Assembly (NCBI GenBank): GCA_934101495.1
Contig: CAKORG010000032.1
Span: forward strand, 1 to 8,620
Direction of reading: 5' to 3'
Source of the DNA: an uncultured Bacilli bacterium
GTDB taxonomy: Bacteria > Bacillota_I > Bacilli_A > RF39 > UBA660
Length of the DNA: 8,620 nucleotides
The notes beneath the pieces were generated by a model. It did not search any database. It had not been told where the DNA came from and was given only the letters and a program-made list of their open reading frames with translations. Below are positions 1 to 5,968 of this stretch, in pieces; the first letter of the stretch is position 1, and every line of letters begins with the position of its first letter. A program made the translations under genes and the position numbers.

Positions 1-59
1 GCCTTATTTAATAAGGGAAACGGTAAAAAATAAACGGTAATTTAATTTAGGGCTTATTT

Positions 60-94
60 TTCATACCCGGCAGGTCGAGAGTTCGAATCTCCCT
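60..94 (+). repeat. Displaced 35-bp copy of the 3' half of tRNA-Met
   Basis: These 35 bases are identical to positions 604-638 of the intact tRNA-Met further right, in the same orientation. The copy begins in the anticodon loop and runs through the variable and T arms into the first base of the acceptor strand. Beyond it the match decays, but 105-117 still resembles the tRNA CCA end and its 3' flank (645-658) after a 4-nt shift. The bases to its left do not resemble the tRNA 5' half, so it cannot fold into a tRNA. It may be a decayed duplicate of tRNA-Met or the distal attachment-site scar of an element lying to the left of the window. No integrase is visible here. Confidence 0.8.
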
Positions 95-122
95 TTTATA
101 CTTAACCAAATATTATTCATTT

Positions 123-452
123 TTAATATATTTTACTTCCATTTTGTGCTTGTCTTTCTGGTGTTAAAATAATGCAACCTTTTTTATTTTCAGCTCCGAG
201 TATTCTGACTTCACTTTTTATATCGGCAATTCTAATCGGATTAAAACTAACTACAACTATTACTTGTTTTCCTACTAAGTCTTCTGGTGTATAAAGTTCA
301 GTTAACTGAGCAGATGAATTTTTAATACCTAAATCTTTTCCTAAATCAATTTTTAGTTTATATGCTGGCTTTCTGGCTCCTTTATTAATTTTAGCTTCTA
401 TTATTGTTCCAACTCTCATATCAATTTTATCAAATTCTTCTAAACTTATCAT
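123..452 (-). CDS. csaA: CsaA-type tRNA-binding domain protein
   Basis: A 109-residue single-domain protein of the CsaA family (EMAPII/Arc1p-like OB fold), which binds tRNA as a homodimer and was described in Bacillus subtilis as a secretion-related chaperone; it is cytoplasmic. The recalled B. subtilis sequence matches along its whole length, including DMRVGTI (residues 11-17), KNSSAQLT (44-51), GKQV (61-64) and the KSEVRILG stretch (79-86). The start chosen is the ATG at 452: it gives the same N-terminal length as B. subtilis CsaA and has a weak purine-rich site (GAAGTGG) 5 nt upstream. A GTG at 461 would add three residues. It stands alone, between the tRNA fragment and the divergent tRNA-Met. 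I see no convincing promoter or terminator for it. The family is certain, but the cellular role less so. Confidence 0.93.
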   Translation of the reverse strand: MISLEEFDKIDMRVGTIIEAKINKGARKPAYKLKIDLGKDLGIKNSSAQLTELYTPEDLVGKQVIVVVSFNPIRIADIKSEVRILGAENKKGCIILTPERQAQNGSKIY

Positions 453-531
453 TTTTACCACTTCATTTTCTATTTTTTTCGTTATTTTTACATTTTTTCT
501 ACTATTTTTACATGAATAATTACAAAAACTC

Positions 532-560
532 TTGTCAAAAGTTATTTTTTTTGGTATTAT
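532..560 (+). promoter_or_regulatory. Promoter of tRNA-Met
   Basis: A -35 box TTGTCA (532-537) and a -10 box TATTAT (555-560) are separated by exactly 17 bp, with an extended -10 TGG directly before the -10. Transcription would start near 567, about 5 nt before the mature tRNA 5' end. Confidence 0.8.
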
Positions 561-571
561 TTAGTAGTCAT

Positions 572-648
572 GGCGAGATAGCTCAGCTGGCTAGAGCATC
601 CGGTTCATACCCGGCAGGTCGAGAGTTCGAATCTCCCTCTCGCTACCA
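572..648 (+). tRNA. tRNA-Met (CAT anticodon), elongator type
   Basis: A 77-nt cloverleaf with the CCA end encoded at 646-648. The acceptor stem GGCGAGA pairs with TCTCGCT, leaving a terminal G-U, which the recalled B. subtilis elongator tRNA-Met also has. The D stem is GCTC/GAGC. The anticodon loop is TTCATAC with anticodon CAT. The T loop is TTCGAAT. There are two mismatches, one at the bottom of the anticodon stem (T-C) and one in the T stem (A-C). The terminal G1-U72 argues against initiator tRNA only indirectly. Overall likeness to B. subtilis tRNA-Met favours the elongator over a lysidine-modified tRNA-Ile2, though CAT alone cannot separate them. It has its own promoter and terminator, so it is a single-gene transcript. 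Confidence 0.95.
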
Positions 649-658
649 AATGATTATT

Positions 659-690
659 AAAAGGATATTGTATCAATATCCTTTTTTATT
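659..690 (+). terminator. Intrinsic terminator of tRNA-Met, probably bidirectional
   Basis: A perfect 10-bp stem (661-670 with 674-683), extendable by two A-T pairs, has a 3-nt loop and is followed by a T-rich tail (684 onward). Read on the minus strand the same stem is followed by TTTTAATAAT, so it can also stop transcription from the CAP-domain gene that ends at 698. Confidence 0.9.
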
Positions 691-697
691 TTGGCTT

Positions 698-1936
698 TTA
701 ATATTGAAATAATTGAACCCAATAATATATACCATAAAAATTAATTACACCAACACCTATTCTAGTAAATGATGCATTAATCATGTTTTCGTAATGTCCT
801 TGAGAACCTTTCCACGCATATGAAACTTCTTTGGCATTACGTTGTCTACTTGCTATATTCTCACCAACGCCATAAATATCTTGTCCAAAATCACGCATTA
901 TATAATAGCACATGTTTCCATCAGGTCTTTCGTGAGAAAATTTATCTGAGTAAGCCATTTCAATAGCTCTTACCATGGCTGCTTTTGTTAAAGTTTCATC
1001 AAGTGTTAATGGAGCTTGACCAACTTCAGTTCTAAATTCGTTAGTATATTTTACGACATCATTTACATTATCCTTATAAATATTCATATTTTCTATTGCT
1101 TCTGGTAGCATATCACTTGTTTTAGCATTAAAATTAGTACCATCAACTTCATAATGTGTATATTCATTAACTATCTTTTTAGATCCATCACTATACAACT
1201 TGTATGTTTTAACATGCCAAGAATTTAATATTGTACCATATTTTAATTCTTTTGTTTCTTTTACTGATTCAGTTTCTTCTTTGACAAACTTCACTTTATT
1301 ACTATTATTATTTGTTTTATTGTCATTCTTTGTTTGAGTTTCATTTGTAGTTTTTTTATTTTTGATAATTAGTTTTGTTGTTTCTTCTGCTACATTGTCA
1401 CTCTTATCTTTAGCAATAATAGTTACATCATAAGTTCCCACTTTTGTATATTTTTTATTTTCTTTATATGATAAAATGCAATCTTCTTCACTATTGTCAA
1501 TGCAAGATTCTACAAAAGAATTTATTTCAAATTTATCACCTAAAGTTGTTGTTAATTCTTTTAATTTTAATGTTGGTGCTAATGTATCTACTACATTTAA
1601 AGTTGTTTCGTAATTTTTATCATTTATTTTTATTACTACTTTAAAACTTCCTATTTTATTATATTTGGTATCAAATTTAATTTTCTTATCATTTTCAAAA
1701 TAATTTATTTCTCCATCGGAAAAATTACTGTTTTTAAAAAAATCTTTAATATTTAAAACTTCACTATTAATTTCTACTTCAACATTTTCTTTAATATTTA
1801 TTTTTTCTTCATTAGTTTGAATATTACTAGATTCTTTTTCTTTAATATCCTTTTTTTCTAAAAATATAAATAATGTTATACCTAGTAATACTATTACAGT
1901 TATAATAGTTACAATTAATATTTTTTTCTTTTTCAT
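698..1936 (-). CDS. Membrane-anchored protein with Ig-like regions and C-terminal CAP/SCP domain
   Basis: A 412-residue extracytoplasmic protein. Residues 1-5 are basic and 6-26 form one hydrophobic helix (signal anchor or uncleaved signal). A charged linker is followed by two beta-rich Ig-like regions (about 55-116 and 117-193; the second has the DxxAPTL...VGTYDVTIIAKDKSDN pattern of bacterial Ig-like repeats). An Asn/Lys/Thr-rich low-complexity linker covers about 194-215. The CAP (SCP/PR1) domain runs from about 290 to the end and keeps FSH (H335), GEN (E359) and HYENM (H381, E383), the usual His/Glu cavity residues. C145 and C153 could form a disulfide. The ATG at 1936 is the start because GGAGGT (1944-1949) lies 7 nt before it. 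An ATG at 1951 overlaps that site and is not usable. It is last in the set with the DUF2752 and DUF4234 genes, 64 nt behind the former. Family clear, substrate unknown. Confidence 0.88.
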   Translation of the reverse strand: MKKKKILIVTIITVIVLLGITLFIFLEKKDIKEKESSNIQTNEEKINIKENVEVEINSEVLNIKDFFKNSNFSDGEINYFENDKKIKFDTKYNKIGSFKVVIKINDKNYETTLNVVDTLAPTLKLKELTTTLGDKFEINSFVESCIDNSEEDCILSYKENKKYTKVGTYDVTIIAKDKSDNVAEETTKLIIKNKKTTNETQTKNDNKTNNNSNKVKFVKEETESVKETKELKYGTILNSWHVKTYKLYSDGSKKIVNEYTHYEVDGTNFNAKTSDMLPEAIENMNIYKDNVNDVVKYTNEFRTEVGQAPLTLDETLTKAAMVRAIEMAYSDKFSHERPDGNMCYYIMRDFGQDIYGVGENIASRQRNAKEVSYAWKGSQGHYENMINASFTRIGVGVINFYGIYYWVQLFQY

Positions 1937-2000
1937 TTTGTTTACCTCCATATTTTATAAAACTAATTAAGTAAAGATATACTAACAAATTGTATTATCG

Positions 2001-2363
2001 TTATAAGGTCGTAGGTTTAAGAAATCCAAAAGTATCTATATTTCTTAATATACCATAAAGTATTACAATTACAAGTAAAACATATGATGTATATTTTGGT
2101 AATTTTATTTTATATTTTAGATTAATTAATTTATAAATAATAAAACATATTAATAAAATAAATACTAAAGGATTATACCTAAAAGCTTGATAAAAATCAA
2201 ACTTTAATATTGCAAAAAACATTCTTGTTATTCCACATCCAGGACAATAAAAGTTTGTTAACTCATGAAAAATACACGGAATAGTAAATCCCGTATATTT
2301 AGAAATGTAATAATAACCAATAAATAAAATTAATATTAAAATTGAAACTACTACCTTTTTCAT
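2001..2363 (-). CDS. DUF2752 family small membrane protein
   Basis: A 120-residue membrane protein with three hydrophobic segments (about 3-20, 62-80 and 92-107). It carries the DUF2752 signature: CPGCGITR at residues 40-47, then an aromatic-rich stretch and FRYNP (61-65). A further Cys (C30) lies just before. The biochemical function of the family is not known to me; the CxxC pair suggests metal binding or redox chemistry at the membrane face. Its ATG overlaps the stop codon of the upstream DUF4234 gene by one base (TAATG), so the two are almost certainly translationally coupled. DUF2752 and DUF4234 genes are often neighbours in Bacillota, which supports a joint role. Confidence 0.85.
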   Translation of the reverse strand: MKKVVVSILILILFIGYYYISKYTGFTIPCIFHELTNFYCPGCGITRMFFAILKFDFYQAFRYNPLVFILLICFIIYKLINLKYKIKLPKYTSYVLLVIVILYGILRNIDTFGFLKPTTL

Positions 2364-2812
2364 TAGTCTGCAAATTTATTTAAATCATTTTGAATTAAGC
2401 AATAATTTACTAAACTTAAACCAAATATTGATAATAATAAATATAAAATACTATTGTCATCAATTGACTTACCATACTTTCTTCCAGCTTCATACATCTT
2501 TTTACCCATTATATAATTCCAATAAAAGAAATATATTCCACATGTAACTAAACAGTAAAGAAATGCTGTTCCCCCACTTGCTGTTTTGTTATCAACTAAA
2601 GTGTTTGAGTCATCTGTCATAGTAATAAACCAATAAATACCATAAATACCACAAGTTAAGAATGATAAAACTATTGCCATTACCATGTCTCTTTTAATAA
2701 AATTTGGATGACTTGGATATTCTTCATTAAAACCAACTTGGGCTCCACATCCATCACAATATTTAGCGCCTTCATTTATTTTGTTTCCACACTTTTCACA
2801 ATATTTTGCCAT
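2363..2812 (-). CDS. Zinc-ribbon DUF4234 membrane protein
   Basis: A 149-residue protein with an N-terminal zinc ribbon (C5, C8, C19, C22; CxxC-10-CxxC), a short linker, then a DUF4234 membrane domain (about 40-146) with hydrophobic segments near 43-64, 83-101 and 122-140. The domain contains an internal duplication: TCGIYGIYWF (53-62) and TCGIYFFYWN (90-99). The ribbon should face the cytoplasm. The ATG at 2812 has AAGGAAG about 7 nt upstream and a consensus promoter just before it. It is first in the set with DUF2752 and the CAP-domain protein. The family is recognised; no function is established that I can name. Confidence 0.87.
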   Translation of the reverse strand: MAKYCEKCGNKINEGAKYCDGCGAQVGFNEEYPSHPNFIKRDMVMAIVLSFLTCGIYGIYWFITMTDDSNTLVDNKTASGGTAFLYCLVTCGIYFFYWNYIMGKKMYEAGRKYGKSIDDNSILYLLLSIFGLSLVNYCLIQNDLNKFAD

Positions 2813-2832
2813 ATAATCACTTCCTTACACTT

Positions 2833-2861
2833 ATTATATCAAACTGTAATAATACATGCAA
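2833..2861 (-). promoter_or_regulatory. Promoter of the DUF4234-DUF2752-CAP gene set
   Basis: On the minus strand, TTGCAT (2856-2861) and a perfect TATAAT (2833-2838) are separated by 17 bp, placing the start of transcription near 2826. The -35 box directly abuts the ATPase stop codon (2862-2864). No terminator separates the two units, so read-through from the ATPase gene is also possible. Confidence 0.82.
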
Positions 2862-5444
2862 TTAAATTCTAATGGCAATACCACGTTTTTTCAAAATATA
2901 TTTACGAAACCAATCAACTGGAAATACTGTTAAAGCAAGTAAGAGCACTAAAATAAGCTCATTTATTTTAAGTCCATAAGTTCTAAAAATATCTCCCCCA
3001 TTATAGATAATCCAAACTTGGGCTATAAATATGAAACCAAATATGCCAATAAAAACTTTATTTTTAGATAAATTAGCGAAGGTGTTTATTCGAACTGTTC
3101 GAGCATTAAAGGCATTAAATATTCCCATGAAGATGAACATTGCAAAATATGCTGTCATTAAATATTTAGAGTTTTCTCCAGTTCTAATTAATGTTTTAAA
3201 TATTGGAAGTTTTAAAAATAAAATACAAAGTAAAGCGCAATAAACACCAGTCCATATTATTTCACTATACATATATTTATTCATAATTGGGGTATCCTTT
3301 TTCTTTGGTGGTTCTTCCATGTATTCTAGAAGTGGTGCTTCAAATGAAAATGCTACACCTGCAAAAGTATCCATAATCATATTAAGCCATAACATTTGCA
3401 CAATTGTAATCGGAGTTGAAACACCTATAAAAGAGCCAAATATTGATAAAACGAGTGCACACATATTAACTGTTAATTGATAAATTATAAACTTTCTAAT
3501 ACTTTTAAAGATAGTTCTGCCATACAATATTGCTTTACTAATTGATAAAATATTATTATCAAGTATAACAATATCTGCAGCTTCTTTAGCTACTTCTGTT
3601 CCACTTCCCATGGCAAAACCAACATTTGCTTTCTTTAAAGCTGGAGCATCATTTACACCATCACCAGTCATACCCACTACTAAATCCATACTTTCTATAA
3701 TACTAACCATACGACTTTTATCTTGAGGAAGAGCTCTAGCTATAACAGCAATATTAGATAATTTTTTCTTTATTTCATCATCACTTAATTTTTCTAAGTC
3801 ACTACTTGATAAGACAAGATTACTTTTTATATCAATAAGACCAACCTCACGCGCAATAGATTCTGCTGTATCTACTGCATCCCCTGTAATCATAATAGGT
3901 TTTATACCTGCACTTTTAATAAGTCTAATTCCTTCTTTGGCTTCATCACGTAATTCATCTTTAATATTAACAAAACCAAGCAAACATAAATTATCCATGT
4001 TTTTGCCATAAGCAAATATTAGAACTCTTCCTGAAGATTTAGTGTAACTTTCAATTTTCTTTTCAATCATTTTTTTATTTAATAAACTTACTTCTTTACC
4101 AAAACTATTTAAATAAGTCTTACATTTAGAAAGTAGAACTTCTTTTGCACCTTTTACAAGGATAGTTCCATCACTTAATGTTACACTACTATATTTAATA
4201 GCACTATCAAATGGGGTTTTATTAATTATTTTTTTATTTATTTCCTTACTTTTACCAATAAATTTAAGTAATGCTCTATCAGTTGAATTACCACCAATAA
4301 TATTATCATCACTTATAATACTAGCATTATTATAAAAAAATGAAGAATATAATATTTCATAATTAACACTCTTTTTTAAATCTAAATTTGATTTATATAC
4401 TTTTAAATCTGGTGTTACAAATTCTGTTACTTTTAATACGCCTTTTGTTAAGGTACCGGTTTTATCAGTGAGAAGTACATTTAAACTTCCGGATGTTTCA
4501 ATACCTACAAGTTTTCTAACTAAAACATTATCTTTGAGCATTTTTTTCATATTACTTGATAGAACTAAAGTAATCATCATGGGAAGACCTTCTGGAACTG
4601 CAACAACAATAATAGTTACTGATAAAGTTAATGCATAAAGCAAATGATTAAACATAACTGGAAAATTAGTGATTGTGGCCATAATTAAATCTAAATCAAA
4701 ATGATTTTCAAGAACTATACTAGAAAAAAGATAAGAAATTGATGCTAGGAAAGCACCAATATAACCTATTCTACTTATTGTTTTTGCTAAACCTCTAAGC
4801 TTTATTTTGAGAGGACTTTCTGGCACAACTTCTTGAAGCTCTTGAGAAATTTTACCTAAAATTGTATTATCACCAATAAATCTTACTAACATTTCTGCTT
4901 CACCATTATAAACTACAGAACCACGAAATACTCTGTTATTATCGGATATGACCGGACCATTTTTACTTAGTTTCTTTGCTTCTTTAGTTTCTCCATTTAA
5001 TGCCGACTCATCAACACTTAATGTGCCTTTTACTAAATAACCATCTGCTGGAACTTTATCACCACTACTTAACATGACAATATCCCCAACCACAATTTCA
5101 CTAGATGGTATTTCTAGTATTTTGCCACTTCTTCTTACCTTTGCTTTTGTTTTTAACTGTTCTTCTTGAAGCCTAGAAAATGCTTTTTCAGAACCATATT
5201 CACTTATACTTGAGATAAATGATGCTAAAAATATTGCTATCAAAATACCTATTGTTTCATACCAATCAAAGTCACGGAATAATACTACAACTTTAATTGC
5301 TAAAGCTATAAGTAATATTTTAATAATTGGGTCTCCGAGTGACTCTAATAAAAGATGCATAAAAGTATTTTGTTTTTGTTTTGTTATTTCATTTGTACCA
5401 TATCTTTTTCTGGATTCAATTACTTCTTTTTCATTTAATCCCAT
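2862..5444 (-). CDS. P-type IIB (PMCA-like) calcium-transporting ATPase
   Basis: An 860-residue, apparently complete pump that should export Ca2+ from the cytoplasm using ATP. In order: an N-terminal cation-ATPase region (about 3-60); the actuator domain with NGET at 150-153 in place of TGES; M4 with PEGLP (284-288); phosphorylation motif DKTGTLT with the acylated Asp at 327; KGA in the nucleotide domain (431-433); ITGD (519-522); and the GDGVNDAP hinge (594-601). M5 carries N660, and M6 carries N688 and D692, the one-site calcium arrangement of PMCA and Listeria LMCA1 type. About ten membrane segments are visible. The ATG at 5444 is preceded by GGGAGG (5453-5458) at 8 nt; an in-frame ATG at 5477 lies upstream of that site and is rejected. 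A weak -10-like TATTAT lies at 5465-5470 with a poor -35. The terminator of a duplicated antisense RNA gene sits about 50 bp upstream. Confidence 0.93.
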   Translation of the reverse strand: MGLNEKEVIESRKRYGTNEITKQKQNTFMHLLLESLGDPIIKILLIALAIKVVVLFRDFDWYETIGILIAIFLASFISSISEYGSEKAFSRLQEEQLKTKAKVRRSGKILEIPSSEIVVGDIVMLSSGDKVPADGYLVKGTLSVDESALNGETKEAKKLSKNGPVISDNNRVFRGSVVYNGEAEMLVRFIGDNTILGKISQELQEVVPESPLKIKLRGLAKTISRIGYIGAFLASISYLFSSIVLENHFDLDLIMATITNFPVMFNHLLYALTLSVTIIVVAVPEGLPMMITLVLSSNMKKMLKDNVLVRKLVGIETSGSLNVLLTDKTGTLTKGVLKVTEFVTPDLKVYKSNLDLKKSVNYEILYSSFFYNNASIISDDNIIGGNSTDRALLKFIGKSKEINKKIINKTPFDSAIKYSSVTLSDGTILVKGAKEVLLSKCKTYLNSFGKEVSLLNKKMIEKKIESYTKSSGRVLIFAYGKNMDNLCLLGFVNIKDELRDEAKEGIRLIKSAGIKPIMITGDAVDTAESIAREVGLIDIKSNLVLSSSDLEKLSDDEIKKKLSNIAVIARALPQDKSRMVSIIESMDLVVGMTGDGVNDAPALKKANVGFAMGSGTEVAKEAADIVILDNNILSISKAILYGRTIFKSIRKFIIYQLTVNMCALVLSIFGSFIGVSTPITIVQMLWLNMIMDTFAGVAFSFEAPLLEYMEEPPKKKDTPIMNKYMYSEIIWTGVYCALLCILFLKLPIFKTLIRTGENSKYLMTAYFAMFIFMGIFNAFNARTVRINTFANLSKNKVFIGIFGFIFIAQVWIIYNGGDIFRTYGLKINELILVLLLALTVFPVDWFRKYILKKRGIAIRI

Positions 5445-5494
5445 GTGCCGTTCCTCCCAGAATAATAATATGTACAAGCTATATTAAGTAGAAC

Positions 5495-5533
5495 AAAAAA
5501 AGTTTACTTGTCATTATTAATGTTCAAGTAAAC
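5495..5533 (-). terminator. Intrinsic terminator of the upstream antisense RNA copy
   Basis: A perfect 9-bp stem (5525-5533 with 5502-5510) continues, after a small internal loop, into CATT/AATG and is followed on the minus strand by seven T (5501 down to 5495). It lies between the RNA copy and the Ca2+-ATPase start, so it either ends an independent RNA or limits transcription into the pump gene. Confidence 0.85.
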
Positions 5534-5579
5534 ATCAACCTTAATAAAAAGTAAGCACTGACGTTTGAAAATCAAATGT
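5504..5579. repeat. Direct repeat, copy 1 (partner at 5884-5959)
   Basis: This is an ungapped 76-bp match to 5884-5959, offset by 380 bp, with 7 mismatches. Six of those fall in one short stretch (5538-5543). The block 5544-5579 is identical throughout. Similarity continues in function, though less in sequence, on both sides: an A-tract on the left, and a 5' hairpin plus promoter on the right. Confidence 0.95.
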
Positions 5580-5614
5580 ACTTTTCCATATGAAATAATC
5601 TTTCATACAATTTT

Positions 5615-5643
5615 GTTATATCACAAGTTTACACTAATATCAA
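5615..5643 (-). promoter_or_regulatory. Promoter of the upstream antisense RNA copy
   Basis: On the minus strand, TTGATA (5638-5643), a 17-bp spacer ending in TGA, and TATAAC (5615-5620) form an extended -10 promoter. The layout, including the 7-nt distance to the conserved TATGAAAG, matches the second copy exactly although the sequences differ. Confidence 0.78.
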
Positions 5644-5699
5644 GGTAAAAAAGAAACATTTTATAAAGGTTTATTTTTTAAAAATCGGTATTATTTTTC

Positions 5700-5728
5700 T
5701 TTACTTATGGCCACACTTTTGTTATAAT
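5700..5728 (+). promoter_or_regulatory. Promoter of the small peptide (toxin-like) mRNA
   Basis: TTTACT (5700-5705), a 17-bp spacer ending in TGT, and a perfect TATAAT (5723-5728) make an extended -10 promoter. The start is expected at G5736 or within a base or two, which is exactly where complementarity to the mRNA 3' end begins. It leaves an 88-nt leader before the peptide start. Confidence 0.8.
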
Positions 5729-5735
5729 AAAAATC

Positions 5736-5762
5736 GAAACATTTGATTGTCGGTGCTTACTT
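5736..5762 (+). promoter_or_regulatory. 5' end of the peptide mRNA, complementary to its own 3' end
   Basis: Bases 5736-5748 are perfectly complementary to 5950-5962. Bases 5749-5762 are complementary to 5929-5942 with a single G-U pair. Together this is 27 base pairs interrupted only by a 7-nt bulge (5943-5949). The pairing would join the predicted first nucleotides of the mRNA to its predicted 3' end. Long-range 5'-3' folding of this kind holds several type I toxin mRNAs (for example hok and aapA) in an inactive state; applying that here is inference. Confidence 0.72.
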
Positions 5763-5823
5763 CCGGATTAATTAATATTATCCTATATATGGGGTTTTGG
5801 CGGTTATGAAGGGAGGGATGCTT

Positions 5824-5934
5824 ATGCTGTTAAAACGGTTTAAGAAATTTTTAATGAAGCTTTTGGCATCATTAAAAAAATGCTTACTTGTCATTATTAA
5901 TGTGCAAGTAAACATCATAACCTATAAAAAGTAA
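5824..5934 (+). CDS. Small cationic hydrophobic peptide, probable type I toxin
   Basis: A 36-residue peptide starting at the ATG at 5824, with GGGAGGG at 5811-5817 giving 7 nt between GGAGG and the start. An in-frame ATG at 5818 is too close to that site. Residues 1-19 (MLLKRFKKFLMKLLASLKK) form a basic amphipathic segment, 20-33 are strongly hydrophobic (CLLVIINVQVNIIT), and the tail is YKK. There are nine Lys/Arg and no acidic residue. Size, charge and hydrophobicity suit a membrane-acting peptide as in Fst, TxpA or Ldr toxins, but I recognise no family. It has its own extended -10 promoter and a weak terminator. Its second half and 3' UTR are overlapped by a convergent antisense RNA. The codons for L17-K19 double as the T-tract of that RNA's terminator. 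Toxicity is inferred. Other options are a membrane-active signalling peptide or bacteriocin. Confidence 0.72.
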   Translation: MLLKRFKKFLMKLLASLKKCLLVIINVQVNIITYKK

Positions 5935-5959
5935 GCACTGACGTTTGAAAATCAAATGT
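5884..5959. repeat. Direct repeat, copy 2 (partner at 5504-5579)
   Basis: This copy matches 5504-5579 at 69 of 76 positions. It holds the last 17 codons of the peptide, its stop and the start of the 3' UTR, and at the same time the body of the antisense RNA. Confidence 0.95.
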
Positions 5960-5968
5960 TTCTTTTTT
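5942..5968 (+). terminator. Probable terminator of the peptide mRNA
   Basis: A 6-bp stem (5942-5947 with 5953-5958, one G-U) with a 5-nt loop is followed by TTTCTTTTTT (5959-5968). The G-U pair exists only on the plus strand; the minus-strand RNA would have an A-C clash, which fits a plus-strand role. The stem is weak for an intrinsic terminator, so some read-through is likely. Confidence 0.55.

Larger units (their letters stand above)
5495..5608 (-). ncRNA. Predicted small RNA, second (orphan) copy of the antitoxin-like antisense RNA
   Basis: A predicted transcript of about 114 nt, from an extended -10 promoter (start near 5608) to a strong intrinsic terminator (5495). The first transcribed bases form a 7-bp stem-loop (5601-5607 with 5589-5595). 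Its body (5504-5579) is 69/76 identical to 5884-5959, the antisense partner of the small peptide gene. There is no peptide gene opposite it: in the frame matching the peptide, an in-frame TAG (5489-5491) precedes the conserved part and no start codon exists. Because of its likeness to the other copy it could pair in trans with the 3' half of the peptide mRNA. Alternatively it is a leader or attenuator for the Ca2+-ATPase. Prediction only, but promoter, hairpins and terminator agree. Confidence 0.68.

Noticed and set aside
95..603. A small integrated element between the tRNA fragment and intact tRNA-Met
   Set aside because: The 510-bp interval holds only csaA, an ordinary housekeeping gene, and the fragment lies on the 5' side of the tRNA, the wrong side for standard 3'-end integration.
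404..712. Open frame of 102 codons on the plus strand
   Set aside because: It runs through the tRNA-Met gene and its terminator, lacks a ribosome binding site, and its low-complexity N-terminal part is a by-product of AT-rich sequence.
1444..1644. Plus-strand open frame inside the CAP-domain gene
   Set aside because: Antisense to a clear coding region, Leu-rich low-complexity product, no ribosome binding site.
3031..3243. Plus-strand open frame inside the Ca2+-ATPase gene
   Set aside because: Antisense to a conserved coding region and without initiation signals.
5445..5494. Promoter for the Ca2+-ATPase
   Set aside because: A TATTAT box exists at 5465-5470, but the -35 at 17 bp (TTCTAC) matches poorly, so I do not list it as a feature.
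5818..5820. Upstream in-frame ATG as start of the small peptide (38 residues)
   Set aside because: It is only 1 nt from the GGAGG core; the ATG at 5824 has the proper 7-nt spacing.
5504..5959. Short CRISPR-like array
   Set aside because: There are only two repeat units, 380 bp apart, with different internal content and a coding frame in one of them.
5736..5962. A miniature transposon (MITE) with 27-bp inverted ends
   Set aside because: The inverted ends coincide with a promoter start and a transcript end, no target-site duplication flanks them, and the duplicated part (5504-5579) contains only one end together with the RNA promoter layout. An RNA-based explanation accounts for more of the structure.
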